Shown here: in pieces, positions 1 to 14,193 of the stretch | How the letters are laid out: the number at the start of each line of letters is the position of its first letter | Numbering within the stretch: the stretch's first letter is position 1 | Assembly (NCBI GenBank): GCA_910591455.2 | Contig: OU342817.1 | Span: forward strand, 8,485,915-8,549,914 | Length of the DNA: 64,000 nt | Direction: 5' to 3' | Origin: Pholis gunnellus | Taxonomy: Eukaryota; Chordata; Actinopteri; Perciformes; Pholidae | Notes under the pieces: model-generated | What the model was told of the DNA's origin: nothing | The model's input: the letters and a program-made list of their open reading frames with translations, nothing else | Database searches by the model: none | Program-made: the position numbers and the translations under genes

Positions 1-3000
1 ATCCCAAATTGCTTGGAATTTAGATTGTTTAATGTTTCCAACCTCATTTGAATGTCGGCCTTCAGTTTCAGGCCCGATGTTTGAGGCTATAAGACTGAAT
101 TAAAACATCATGAATAGAAGCAGAAGTACTCGAACACACCTTCGTCATCTCTGTTGTCTCAGTTGTACAGGGTCAATACCACACAGTACTTTAAGTCTGG
201 GTTCAGCAAAAATAAATGTGTGTTCCGAGTTTGTCACATAGAAAAGTGTTATTAAACACCCAGCCGAATTTAAAACTAAAAATGATATTATTCACTGCTC
301 TGCTAGCTAAAGATCCAACTTGGTCTTCTGTATTGCCACGTTCCATTTTATGTGCTGCAGCTTCATGGACAAAATAGGCAACACAGGTTCGGATGGAAAC
401 ATGTTAGTATAGAAATATCAAACCACTTGAGTGGAGCAAAAGGGAGGAGTCGAGGGTTTAAGCAGCTCTGATTGTAATAACTTGGCCCTTCTACACAAAA
501 ACACATGATTGAATTTCTGCCTTTTGTTCCGCAGGCCGTGCAAATTTTCATAAAGCGCAGCTCAAGCATGGAAGGAGGGAAAAAAAACAGGGGACAATTT
601 AGAGGCCTCATTTCAATTAAACTATAAATACCATTAGATGATTTGTGAGTTGCTCTTTTTTTCTTCGTAAAGCCTGACGTCTGCGGGTGCTGGAAGTTGA
701 ATGCGGTACTTCTGTTACCTCACTGACATACATTTCATTACAACGTCTGCATAACGGCTAACGCTATAACCATAGTAACACCTGTGATTGATGGCTTTGT
801 TAAGAGCAATAGTTACACTCCATTAAACTGGCGTAATAGTGCATGGCAGTCTTCTCAATAATCTGGAACAAAGCAATTACCAAGTCATTAGAAAAAAGGA
901 ATAGACTAATACAACCAGGTGCACACGATTATGAGTGACGTGCATTAACATCAGCCTGTGTGGATCTTTTCAAAATGAAGAATGTTGTATTGTGTGTGCA
1001 GACTGTGTGGAACTCCTGGTATTACATTTTCAACGATATCTCATGGATTTAGTTGAGATGAATTCTGATTATTTCTACATACAAACACTCTTAGTTTCCT
1101 GAATGTGAAAGTTTGCATCTTGTATGCTTCCTCATCTTACACTGCAGATGCTCATTTCCTTTGGGATTACATTCAGTTGTGCCTTGATAAAGATTTGACG
1201 GCTAAGTCAAGAATACGTGTTCACAGGAATACCGTCCCACTCTCCGGCCCACGAGCCGAGACCGAGCACGGCGGCGCCGAAGATGATTAAGAGAACTCAA
1301 AATTCAAATGAAAGAGAGAGAGAGGGAGGAGATGGAAGGCACACAGATGTGCCGTTGTTTTGGAGAAAGCGGCATGCATGTAGGGCGAGCAAGCACAACC
1401 ACACACGCCGCCGTATACACGTGCAATAGACAGCAGCGCCACTCAATCATTCTGGTCGTGGGCCAATCCATCTATAGCCGGTTGAGTGGGATCCAATCAC
1501 CATTCCCAACAGGGCCACAATGAAAGAATGGCAGACAGCAAGAAGAAGACCGCTCTCTCATCGCAGATTGATGACACAAATCTCGCCGTGGTTCACGAGG
1601 CATCCCACACACGGGACGAACATACCATAAAAAAAAGGTATCTGATGTCATACAGCACTTGGAAACATGCCTTTCACCTCACTCGGTGTACAGTGTGTAT
1701 TGGTTGGCAAAAAAATACATGTTTTGCTAAGAAGGTGTCAATTTGAGATGAGTGCAAAATAGAGCAACAGACCAGAAAAGATGCTTCGGAAAGAGAAAAA
1801 AAAAAGGAAAACTTTTTGATTGTCAAGAGGGGGATTAAATGTTGTGTTTTCAGTGTGTTAGCGGACTAGCAGTTATTGGAGATTGTTGTTCTATCTTTGT
1901 AGTTGGAGGGCTCCACATTAACTTTTGCCCGGTTGCCTGGGGGAAGTAAACTCTGCGTTCAGCCTCATGTCTGATTGAAGTGAAAAATAAATGTGATCTT
2001 TATTAGGGATGCCTCTGACTGTTATCTGTATTCAGTAAAAAATGATGGAATTTGGAGATCTGCATTAATGCTTTCTAGTCGCCGATCACTGATAAAGCTA
2101 CACAGAACAAAACGTTAGCGTTAGCTGTTAGCAGCCGGCGGGCAGCACAGTCCTTCTGGTCTAGAAAAACAGAGCAAACAGCTAACATACAGAGGTTGCA
2201 TTATGATGTGTACAAAAATGTGTATTCTATGAGAGTATTTGCGAGAAACTTGAATAAATACAGTTAATTGAAGGGAATGTTTTCACGGCTTTCTATAACA
2301 TAGATAGAGAGGGAAGTATGACCTGTTTCACTTCCTAACACTAGCTCTAAACAGCGTACAATACATAACATAATTAAAACTACTAATGCCAAACTGAAAT
2401 CATTTGTTTCCCAATCATTGTAATTTTGTGTTGTGACAATAACAATACAAAAAGATAAAATTTAGACTTTTTGACTGTATTTTTTTGGGCCAGTTGTCCA
2501 TATATCTGTTGAATTCATGTCTTTTTCAGTTCCAACATCTGACATTTCAAGTTTGGCTATTAGACTAATAGATTATCTCTAAAAAAAGCTTAATGGCAGA
2601 CCCTGAGTGGACCGAATAGGTGAGTCAGTAAGATAGGAGAGTAAGTTAGGCCTAAATGGAGAAGAAAAAAACAACAACATTAAAACTAGCAAAAAACACA
2701 AAAGTAGGAAGAACATTTGTGTGGCATTTTCAAGATGGACAGCTCTAATGATGGACGAAGGCCTTTAAATTGAAGCTTCGGTTTTTCGCCTTTTGTTGGA
2801 CAGGCAACAAACTGAGTTAGTAATTTTAGAGAAACAAGATGAATCTTTTCATGAATTTTGATGCTGTGCTATACTTGCTGTTTTACACCACAAGTCAAAG
2901 CCTTTAGGGGAAATCTTTGGGAAAATCTCTTTGTGTTCCTTTAACTGACTCTGAATAATTTAAAATATATTATTTTTAACAACTCCATAATATTAATTGG

Positions 3001-5752
3001 CCCTAGCTGCGCATTTCGTATTCATGAGTAAGGCCTCTTACCTAACAGATAGAAGCTTTTCTGTAAATGTAATCGGCACAAACATGGAAAAGTCACAGAG
3101 GATGGTTATTCATGAGGCGACTTAGTCTCCACATCCGTTTGTGCCGCTACATTAACGGGACCTGATGTGGGAGTGTGACATCGATCCAATGCCAACATAC
3201 AGACGAGGGGCTGCAGGCTTTGGTTACAGGATGGCCATTTAGTCTGTGTTTTCAGCAATGTTCCTAAAAAGTCCGCTAGATACACCAGCCAGACACAGTA
3301 ATCGCCTACACATGGTGTGGTGTTCATCATTTTCCAACCTTGCTGGTGGTTACACAATGAAACAAACAAACAAGCAGCAATTCTTTGTTTGTCAAAGTTG
3401 ATAAATGACACGATGTCATATTTGCTCCAAGTGCCGCTCTGACTCACTATGCGGTGGCATCCAGTATGGCTGTCGGAACAAATTTGAATATTCATATTTG
3501 AGTCTAATATGAAGAAAAAAAACTAAAACAAATTAAACCACCTTACAAATTAGTTATTTTTCTCTGTTCCTTATTCCTTCTCTTGCGATGTTACAGCCTG
3601 TTCCCACAAGTAATGAGATATTTAGATTCTGCTTTGTGAAAGGCACAATTTATCAGAATATCAACTGAAAACATTTAAAGGAAAATGAACACCGAAGGGC
3701 AGAGTGTGCGAAATCAACTCCATTTATAACATGTTAAACATTCATTGAGTTTTGCTTTAATGCACCAGGGCACAAAGCACAAAGCAGCTTGCATGGGTTC
3801 ATCCACAAAATGAAAAACATCTTTAATTATATCTCATCTTGTTATATTATCATTTAATGGATGCATCGCCCTTAATATGGAATTGCATATCCTACCATTC
3901 ATAAGAGTAATTATTTATGAAACTTAAGGAATTATTAAGTTTCAAATGATTTTTCTTTTTTTTTTTTACTTTCAAAGTAGGTCGGTGTGGAAAAGCTTTG
4001 ATTACAGAACTGTAATTAAAAAGATGTGGTTAATAATTAATACGCATGATTGAAACCAAAGGGAATACATCATTATTTCAGTGCATGACCAGAGACAGAT
4101 GGGATCATTCTTAACTAGCGTATCACTTCATTTTCAAATATGTGAGGATGGCGAAGGGTTAAACTGAAATCTGCATCCACAGCAAATTATAGCCCTTTTT
4201 AAATATATATTCCGCCCCAAAAAAAAGATTTCCACTAGCTACCTTGTCGTTACAAAACAAAAAACACAAATTGTGTGAATTTGTGAGACAAAGATGCTTT
4301 TCATTAGCAGATGATGCACTCGTGCAAAAACCTGATACATTTCAGCCAGTCCATAGTAAAGTCCGATGTTTAAGGCAGTATTCTACAAATGCATCTCGTG
4401 TGCAATCTCACTGCTAAGAACAAGAACAAGAAAAAACAAGTGAGTGGAAAGAGCACAGAGGCAAAGATAACAGACTTATCTTCAGGCAAATATTAGACCA
4501 AAACCTTATTTTTATAGCAACTGGCCCCGAGCGACAGGACAATAGTTATTGTCAAACCCTGCTGGTGGTTCTAATCCTTATTATGAAGATGAATTACACA
4601 TACAGCGGCCAAGATACTGCACTGTATTGCATCCCATGGAACAAACTGCCATTTTCTTCTCCTGTCTGTCTTGACTGACACATGCAATATAATCCTCATC
4701 TTCCTGGCTGTTTATTGACACGTGCCAGAGGACCCGGTCGTCTCTCACCGCTCCGCTTGTGACAGCATCCGACACAAACACCGCGTCGGCCTGTTAAACG
4801 GCTCAGTCAAACGGCAGCCGCACTGTTGCTCTCGCTAATGTGAAGAAGCACATGGTCGCATTAGAGCGGCGCACCAGAGGGGAGAAGAGCCTCAGGACAG
4901 ACACCTACTGAGCTCTGGTCCTGTGGCTGCTCTTTAAGATCCAGCACGAACCGCCCAAGTGTCGGTCGTTTAATTACGGAGATAACCTTGAAATGCATCA
5001 CACAGAAGAGGAACTGGTAAACTTCACAGCGTTTCGTCTCCGATTTTGGAAATGGGCGATTTGTCTGGTGCTCGTCAGACTTTACATGATTTGTATTCAG
5101 GTCATATTTGGATACATTAGGATGAATTGCAGCCTGCACTAGACAAAAAATGCTTCTCGAGTATTATGACTTCTGAATTACACCACACTGGAACAACCAC
5201 AGCGTGTTCTGACTTGGTTTATAGATTATTGTTACTGTAGCCCTACTCCATGGTTGTTGGAATATACATTAATAACTATGGTGCACTGCTGAAATATTGT
5301 TGTCTAAAGTACTATTTTGCTTCTGCACAGAAAGTGCACTCTAACTTAGAGCTAAGCTCTGTGTGGTGAAGCTTACAAAGTCAAAACTAGCAATGCACCA
5401 ATATGCTGTAGCAGATACAGATTAACTGTTTGGCATTTTGACACCAATTAAAACTATAATCCACACAAGATTGTAAAGATGGATCATTCCACAGACATAA
5501 CATATTCAGTTCAGGCTGACATGGAAATTCATACAAACATCATCAGCAATTAAGACAATTCATTGTCCACTCAATGTTCATCATTTCTTCTCAAAGTACA
5601 TTTAACTTAAAGCCAACGCATGGGAAACATACAGCAATGCTTTGCTTGATGATGTGAATTCGGTTGACAGCTACAAAAGTTTCCCGAAGTGTCAGGTGTT
5701 GGAGTTCCCCGAGAGTACATGAATGCACCACATGCCATAAGTGACAGCCCAG
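1..5752. other. Non-coding, mostly unique sequence
   Basis: No gene is supportable here. The sequence is AT-rich with many short A and T runs and no long microsatellite. The longest open stretch is about 129 codons on the minus strand (3106-3495). It has no recognisable domain and no compositional bias, and a frame of this length is expected by chance in 64 kb. Purine-rich GA sequence occurs near 1312-1335. I see no convincing terminal repeats of a transposon. Confidence 0.6.
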
Positions 5753-5761
5753 CCCCCCCCC

Positions 5762-5819
<58 letters not shown>
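5753..5819. repeat. C26 homopolymer fused to (AC)n microsatellite
   Basis: An uninterrupted run of 26 C (5753-5778) passes directly into about 20 AC units (5779-5819). Read on the minus strand this is (GT)n followed by G26, so the G-rich strand could form G-quadruplex structure. Open frames of 80-120 codons across the region on the minus strand are translations of this repeat (Cys/Val then Gly runs) and are not genes. The exact length is uncertain because such runs are error-prone in assemblies. Confidence 0.97.
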
Positions 5820-5821
<2 letters not shown>

Positions 5822-6169
5822 CCGTTGAATGAAACTGAGTCCAGCTGCTACAGAGCACAGCACATTTTCAGAATGAGCTAAAAACATGAAAAAACACCAG
5901 TGTGGTCTTTGAACATCGCTATAAAAGATGCAAGAGTGAAGAAGGAGCAACATTAAATTAATCATTCTGTAGCCTAGAGGTGCCTAGCAGCACCAAAGAG
6001 GGATGCATTCACAGAAACAATACATTCGCTTCTGCACATCCCAACGAAACGCACTAAGTGTTTCTCCCATCTCGGAAATTGCTCAACATATGTAGAAAAA
6101 CGCGATATCCAATTCAACAGTCCAACATCTAATATTGGTTTTAATTATCACCTGCTGACATTCCATTAT

Positions 6170-6600
6170 TGGAAAAAATAATAGGCTGGTAATTACATTT
6201 TCCAATTTCTCTGCGGATAATTTATCAGTCGTTCGCCTCCGTTTGTCAAAACATATGGATGTCCAACCCGTCTCTAACACATCGGCAGATGTGAGTGACT
6301 GCTCATCAGCTACCTCCACAGGTCAGGCTGCCTCTAATCAATAGATCCATCTCTTCTCTCAGAGAGCAGACTCATTGGAATGCTCCATGAGGCGCACGGG
6401 AGGAAGTACACACAGTCCTTGACCGCGCTTCTTGAAATGTAAATGAGCCTAAGAATAATGGGACAAGTCAGCAATGAATATGCAGACGATCACAGGTTAT
6501 TTTTTGATCATCTCATAAATCATTTTTCCGTTCGTTGGCATTTTGGGGGACTCAAGATTGTTGATTCTCAACCAAAACCCGGGACCTTACTTCAATTAAC
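6170..6600. promoter_or_regulatory. Candidate conserved non-coding element
   Basis: The block is free of simple repeats and dense in homeodomain-type and other developmental factor motifs. These include TAATTA near 6190, TEAD-like GGAATG near 6377, a POU-like ATGAATATGCA near 6474, and TGATCATCTCATAAATCAT near 6506. Its composition resembles vertebrate conserved enhancers more than the flanking sequence does. This is inference from texture only; no alignment was available. Confidence 0.25.
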
Positions 6601-9588
6601 CCCGAGGCGTGGAAAGTCCCTGCGACTATAACCTTGTTCTCTCATTTCTCTGGGTGATCTGATCACAAGTGAACAGCTTACAAGCATAGTAGTTGCAAAG
6701 CCATTAGGTTCAGACCACTCCGATGTGGTCAGAACTTCCTGTTTGGTTAGATGAATGTCCTGAACCAGGATTAGGGCCAATCCAGGCATTTGTTCTGCTC
6801 TACTGAGATCAGCTATACACACTACACACTAACCATTTCCAATCCTTTGTTCGCTACGCTAGCTGACAGCTGGTACACTACCTGTCCAGAACGTCCAATT
6901 TCTCGCCATTAAAACGGCTTCGCTCGTTCTCTCCATCGCAACCGTTACCCAATGCACGGATGATTAGCGCCGTTCATTGGTAAGCATAGCAGTTTGGGGG
7001 GTTGCTCTGCTATATAAATAATAATAATAATAATATTTTGTTCATGCTAGCAACAACTACAGGTTGTCCAAATCCTAAAACTATAGACTAAATATTATGT
7101 ATATAATATTTATACATGTTTATACATTTATACAGGATCATGAAAACCTAATTTCTAATATATATATATACACATTTTTATATAGGATTTATTAATTAAT
7201 TTGGCTGAGTGGTTAAAACACTTTTCTGTGGGGTGACAAACTCCGAACACATTCATTTTTGCTGTTCCCAGACTTTGAATTAGATCAACTCTAAATGATG
7301 TGTGCACTCTGGAGCTGGAATATCTATCACTTCAAACTTCCAACTATTAATAAATGACTTCTGTGTGGACCTCTGTGGACAAGCCGTTCTGCAGGCTGTT
7401 GTTTTATGTCCTATTCAAAAATAACCCCAATTAAGTTAAGTTATTATGTTAACTCTTTAAACCTTTAAAACAACTGTTTACAGTGTTTGCTGCTTTCCAA
7501 GAGATAAAATCTAAAAGGTTCAACTCGGAAAAATTTGAACACCAATTAATTTGTCAATTAAAATTATCTTACTTATTTCCTGCCTCGTTGGACTTTACTT
7601 TGTTGTTTGTTTGTGGTGCTTCCCTATAAGGCACCAGATAAAGTATGCCTGCACATTACTTTCAGATGGGATCAAAGTGTCCGACTGCTTTGTGCCGGAA
7701 CAAAAGCGTAGATAAGACCCGTAGCAAGCAAACGTGAACCAAACCAATGCTGCATATTAATGGCGAGTCTTGTTAAGCACTTGTAATCGTAAAGGCTGTT
7801 GAAATAATGCATCTTCAAAGAAACCTCCATCTCCATATTTTGTTAGTTTTACCTCTGTGGGTTTTACAGATATTTAACAATGAAAAGTATTTGTCGGCAA
7901 AAACCTCATAGCACCTGGCAATTTTGTCTGCAATCATCTGAGGCTGTTTACCCCCCCCCCCCACAGTTTCATAATTAACCAAAAATATCTTGACACTTCT
8001 CAACTGCAGTCTGTCCGAGGGATTCGAGTCAGCATTGTGAGACCTCTCCCCGGCGCTGGCTGGCCCTCACCGGCCTAGTTTCTACTGTGAGGTGCCGTGA
8101 TGGTCAGCCTTAGGTTGGCTTGGAAAGGCCCGGGACGGAGGCGGTGCTTTACGGCATCCTTTGCCACTCTGAACATAGTGCAGGGAGAGAGAGCGCTGCT
8201 CTGATGTTCACTTTGTGATCATAGCTAGCTAACATAACGCTAAACACCTACTGCCTCGGATACGGCCGTTCTAGTGACAAAACATCGATGTGGACATTCG
8301 CTGTTTGAAAAGCCTCGTAACTCCATTTGAGCTCGACGTTTGGTGACATATCAATAATATGATGACACATAAAAGTACCTCACGATATAAAAACTAAAAA
8401 ACAACTTTGACGACGCAGTATTCAATTATTGATTTTTTTCTATTTCCTGAAAAGTAACTGTTTAAACTACAAGGTTTCCACCCGACAGCGACGATATGAA
8501 AAGCAATCATGGAAACCACCATCAATGCGCCTTTCCATTTATTTAGATATGTTCACTAAAAACACAGCAAAATGTAGCACGAGGGTCCATTTGGAGGTTT
8601 CTAACCCTTTTCAAACTGTACCTTGTTTTGCCTTTTCTCCAAAGAACCACAACCAAGGGTGAAGTTGCCAACAATGTTTTGGCAAGCAACAGTAAGCTTT
8701 CAAAAGGTTAAAAGTGATCAAAATCCTTATTTGAATTAAACGGAAGATGAGCACAATATCCAGAAATGATCATCGTATGCTCTATTTCGTGCACGAATCA
8801 CAAGGCTAGTCTTCACTGTGTTCCGTTCACGAGCATACAAGACAAGAAGAGGACAATAAAAGGATTAACCGGGCTCTGGGAGTACTCTAACTTGGCCTAA
8901 ATCACATGAGATGAGTTAGCACAGAATACTACACAGCAAAGCAAGTAAAGGGGAGAAAAACAAGCTAATCAACATGCAGAGACAGGGAGCCGAGTGAAGT
9001 CAGAGTCAAGCTGCCAGGCCGCCCGATAAAGATCCGTCTGACACGTAGCCTTTCAAATAATCCACTTGCAAGTACACCATTTAGAAACATTAGCATCCGG
9101 CTTTGGAGAAGGTGATATTGTGATGTGGGGGGGCAGGAGGTTTAGAAGATGGATGACAGCTCGGACGGACACCATGTGGAGACCTCTGAGACATGCACGC
9201 TTTGGATGTCACTCATTAAATCCCCAAGCAACTGCTGCTGATCCTCCAGAGACTTCCAGTGACTCCTTGAAGGGAGGAGACGCGAGCCCCCTCTCTCGTC
9301 TCGATGTGGATCTTACGTAACAATGGTGAGACAGGACTGGGAATGTTCTAATGGGGCGGACTGCAACGAGAAGCAGGTGATGTTGGCTGAAACTCCCTGT
9401 CAGTTTGCATTTCAAACGCTTCACGAGGTAAGTCAAATCCGGTTTGTGCAACCCTTGTTTGCAGTCAGACTCTGCCGCCCCCCCTGATGTGGAAACATAC
9501 TCGTTACTCCGTTACGACTATCACTCATACTCTAAAATAGTAATCCTTCCTGCCTTAATAATGAGACTAATGCCTGCGTGTGAAGCCA

Positions 9589-9609
9589 TGTGTGTGTGTG
9601 TGTGTGTGT
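9589..9609. repeat. (TG)n microsatellite, about 10 units
   Basis: A short perfect TG dinucleotide array followed by unique sequence. Confidence 0.9.
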
Positions 9610-12600
9610 AACGCAGAGGAACCGGTGTGGGAATCAGGAAACTCACAGCCCCTCTGAGGGTCTCAGCAAAGTTGTTTGCCATGTTAATTGCTTTTTGACA
9701 ATTGGAAGCTTCAAATAAATCCGCCCCATTTCAAGTGACTCAAGCTTTTCCAAACATTTTCCGTTTTACTCTGTCAATTAATTATGTCAGACGTCGTAGG
9801 CAACATTACCTGAGCTGAAAGAAGACAGTCAGAAGTGCTGGGAGGCTCCAAAGCTCAGACATGGATGTGAAGCTTATTAGGGAGGAAGACACACGAAGCA
9901 ATCAGCAGCTTTTCTTAAGACTCAACTCTCCAGAAGGGCTTAACCACACCCGTTCCTACTTTCAGAGGGAACAGTTTTATCTTCAGATTCAAGATTAAAA
10001 GAAACAATTTTCAGGAGGCAATTTCTATTTCTCTGACAGTGGCTCCTACTTCATGCCAAGGACAAGGTTTGTATCTGTATATAGGCTTCGACGCAGAAAG
10101 ATATCGGTGGAAAAACTGCATATCCTTGTGCTTGACATATTAAGAACAACAGGCTACTTCTTTAACTCCGCAACTTTGGCGTCATAAATCCAGTTATTTC
10201 TCTTCGAAATACATGGCCAGAGTAAACTTAAACAGGAGGAACGCAGACTGTGAGCGCTGAAGCGAGGAGGTGTGAGTATACACGTGAGTTGGTGTGCGTG
10301 GTGGTGCATACAGCACAGTGGTGATGCTGGGGGCTCGTACCTACGTTGGAAAAAGTGAGCCTAACCGCTGAGCGCATCTTGATCTATAAATCAGTGCCCT
10401 GGTCAACCTGGCCAAGAGCGTTTTCAAACCCATTTGCAGAAGATAATGCCGGCTATTCCTCGCAGCCCCAGGGACGAGGAAAAGCCAGCCTCATGAATCA
10501 CGGCCCCTTTTATAGGAGCTGCAGCTCACGGAGCTCACGGAGCTCTGTCCACAGGGTTCTCTGGACTCTTCCTGGTAGGAACGGGAGGCGGTGAAGGGAA
10601 AACGAACTTTGACCAAAGCGTTCCAGAAAAATCAAGTTATGAAGCACAACGACGCAGTGCTGACAATAACCGGGACAAGAAGATGAAGATGGCAGTGCAC
10701 CTCTACGGTGAACTATTTCTAGTCTGCTGGGTAGGAAGGAAATACCGCCAAATACCTAAAAGGATAAGTACTTTATTTCAAAGCTCAAAACAACTGCATC
10801 CATATTAAGTAAGAATTACCTCACTGGATGACAATAACATATCATCTCTTAAGTTGATGAATGATTGACATTAGCAGGTCTCACTTTGCAGACAGCAAAG
10901 GACTTGAAGTTATAGAAATAAATCAACTTCTGCTGGAGATCTTCCTTGGTGCTGCGCTGATGTGACAGGCCATAAATGTTTCAGCATAATACTTTGTGTA
11001 ACAGTTGTGCAGTGGTAAGTTAACTGATGAGGTTTATTTCATAATAAGTAGACTTCATTGACTATGTTGAAGAGAAGATACATTGGCAGGGGCAATATAT
11101 TGGCCAGTATTAGCTTATAAAAGATTTATGGGTTTCGCTGTATATTTTGGCCAAAAAAGTAAAAAGAAATTCCACAAACGTGATGCAAGAGACATAATTA
11201 TAATGTGTAGATTTATAGTTTGTTAGTACTGATATGTTTTCAACTAAAATGTCACCATATATTATACATATAGATGCATCTTCTTAAGATGAAAGACTTA
11301 CATGAGCAACAGTAAGGTCAGAGACACGTTTCAACATTTCTGGCTCACGAACTCTGGGCTGATCTTTGGGGAATTGTAAAATGTTCTTTCATAAAATCTT
11401 TGGACAGACTTTCCACCTTCTCCTTATGCGAATAACTTGCAAAGGATCAAAACTAGGATCGCTTTAACATCCAAGTCTCTGGATCTAAGCAGCCGTGTAG
11501 TTATGGATGATCAGGCGTCATCCCTCAGGGTTTTTATGTCCTTTTACGGCACATTTATTTTAATGCGTATTTAATATTTATGTTTGTGTCTTGTGTAATG
11601 GCATGTATTCTGTATGGCACTGTTTTTCTATTAATACAATTCCATCTTGCAATAAACATTGCAAATGAGCTGAGGCCGTAAATGCTATGATATGTGGTAT
11701 TTGAGGTTTTAGGGAATGTTTTTTGCTTGTATATCTGTCCCTATGAATACAAACATTAACCTATTTATGTATATAAAGGATCTACCACACCCAGTGGAAC
11801 ACAACCTGTAGACCTTGTTGCAATAGAAAGCAGCCTTTTTATCTGGTGTCCATAAACATGAATAAATTCCATTTATTACAGATAGAGCCAAATTAGTTCC
11901 CCTCCCTCCACCACCTCCTGCTGTGATACTACATTACTTTCTGACTGCAGTTAGGGAAAGTGGACAGCGCCGCCGCGTGACAGTGTGTAACCTTGAAAAC
12001 ATTCTTATTGTGAGTCTGATGAATGTCGGTAATGTGCAACTACGTATTTGGTAATTTATTACCGATACAGGAGGCTACTTATCATTCCGGGCACTGCACG
12101 GATATTGCATTAAAAGCAAGTTCAAAAGTCTCAGCGATTCTTCAATCCCTCCTTTTACCTGCGCAGAGATATGAGAGTGGAACAGTAACACCATGTCCGT
12201 GATGGAAAGTATCACCAATTTCACTGCCAGTGTTATTATTCATTCATAAAAGTTATCGAGTAGAATAGAGTACATTGCGCTCACAAACACTCACATTCAC
12301 ACATGTGGAAATTTTGAGGTTGTTAACCATCTCATGTTCTCACAATTTGAATCGGTTTCACTTGTTAACAGCGCAGACTGTGAAGCTATATTCTTCAGTC
12401 TGACCGTATGAAACGTTCTTCTCATATTTCAGCGTTTGATAAGCACGAGCTGGAGCGCTGAGAGTAAATTATTTACAGCGAGTAAACTCATACTTAGGTC
12501 TTAACATGTTTTCTCATTGTGAGAGCAGCACATTTATACGCCTTGCTCAGCCCCTAATTCACTTAAGGCCACTAAACTATTGCATTACATGGCTTTATTA

Positions 12601-14127
12601 GAGCCACTTGTCTTCATTTCAATGTGGTATACATTCGGGTTGCAGCAAGTCACGGCATCTAGAAAAACATCTCCAACACGAGCTGTGAAGGCTCTCTGGA
12701 CGGTCTATGCTCGAAGCAGGAGCCACAGGCCAAGACAATGCTTGGACAGCAGGGGAAATATTAATATTGCAATTGAAGCATTGAAGCACACAGCTCATAT
12801 GTAAACTCAGTAGAGCTTTAATGCAAAAGTGATGTCGATAAGAGGGAAGAAATCTTCAAAGTGCTATCAGCGAAACCTTGTTAATTTAAGTGTGCCGTCT
12901 TTATTTTCTTGGTTGCTTGACCGTGAGCTCTGGTGTGACGCGATGACATGCTGTCAACGCTAATGGTCTCTGACGGCATCAAGGCTCTGTCAGGAGGACA
13001 CACTGGGTGCTCAGAGCCAAGGCCCCTTTTGGTAGCCCTCCACGGACGAAGAGCTGTCATCTCCGTCCCTCACTGCCAACGTGCCCCGCCCCCACTCCCG
13101 AAAAATCCCATCCATCTGCCATATCAGCGGGGCAGACGAAGTGCAAGGCATGCACTTTTTCCGCCATTCACTGTTGTGGATTCGCACGCCCAGCTAGCGG
13201 CAGTGAAGGTTCCTCTGTCAAAGTCTACAACCGACACATGGTCAGCTAACAATTTTTTTGTTTCAGTAAGCAAAAAATAAAATAAAAATGCTTTTGGTTT
13301 GTCTTGACACAATTGCCATTAACTCAGCCTTCTAAAAGTGTTATGTTTTCAGCTGCCAGTCAGGAACTGACTTTTAGCCTTCCGTAAGCTAAAAGCATCA
13401 TGGTGGAGCGGCCTGACAAAGTGTCTCCATACTGATTTCCAATCCATTTTTTTTTTTTTTTTGAAGAGTCAGCATGATTTCTGCACCTGAAAGTGCACAC
13501 AAAATCTCTGACTGTCCATGTGCTTGTATAACTGTATTCTCGCCAAAAACTGGTAATGGTTTGGGCAGACATTCCCTTGAGGAAAGCAGCTTTTAGAGTA
13601 AAAAAAAAAAAACGCAGGGGAAAGCTATGATGTGCTGACATCCATCCAATGAAAGAGAAAGTGCTAAAAAGACCAAAAGTCAAGACTGGTTCTCTAAAAA
13701 CATAAATGCTTTATGACTATCAAATGACAAATCTTTCTATGCCATCATCTCTTATGCAACAGTGTTAGAGAATGTTAAGTATCAATACTGAATAATAAAG
13801 TTAATGCAACACCAGAAGGACATTGTTCCATCTCTCCAAACTCAAACCATATTCCACTCGATATTTAATCAGTACAATGAAGATGGCGGGCATTTGAGGA
13901 AATAATGACCTCATAGCAGACTATGACCATGGTGATCACAAAATATTGGCAGGGACATGTCCATACCGTTCCATGTGCAAACCTACGTCCTTGCATTCAA
14001 CGTTTAATCTACATAAGCTATGAGAATTCGCCTCCATTTTTGAGTTATGTGCCATTTAAGTCCGGCCTGATAAGGCGGCTGAATGTTTGACCTTCACGTA
14101 ATGTTCTGCATCAATTCTGGTGCAGCC

Positions 14128-14128
<1 letters not shown>

Positions 14129-14192
<64 letters not shown>
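14129..14192. repeat. (GT)32 microsatellite
   Basis: A perfect 64-base GT array. The open frame that crosses it on the minus strand (14094-14477) includes a Thr-His run that is only the array translated, so it is not a gene. Confidence 0.98.

Positions 14193-14193
<1 letters not shown>

Larger units (their letters stand above)
5820..14128. other. Non-coding interval with small microsatellites
   Basis: No gene is supportable. The interval holds a short AAT array (about 7015-7035), a short AT run (about 7157-7172), a TG array (9589-9609) and T or A homopolymers (for example T16 at 13447-13462). The open frames at 9066-9320 and 12948-13280 (plus strand) have no domain signature and sit in unremarkable sequence. 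The block 6170-6600 is listed separately as a candidate regulatory element. Confidence 0.55.

Noticed and set aside
3106..3495. 129-codon minus-strand frame
   Set aside because: No domain, no splice context, AT-rich surroundings; within chance expectation.
5390..5420. Possible hAT end 'gcaatgcaccaatatg'
   Set aside because: Too short and too diverged from known ends, with no partner end or target duplication.
12948..13280. 110-codon plus-strand frame
   Set aside because: Moderately GC-rich stretch open on both strands; no family resemblance and no splice signals that fit.
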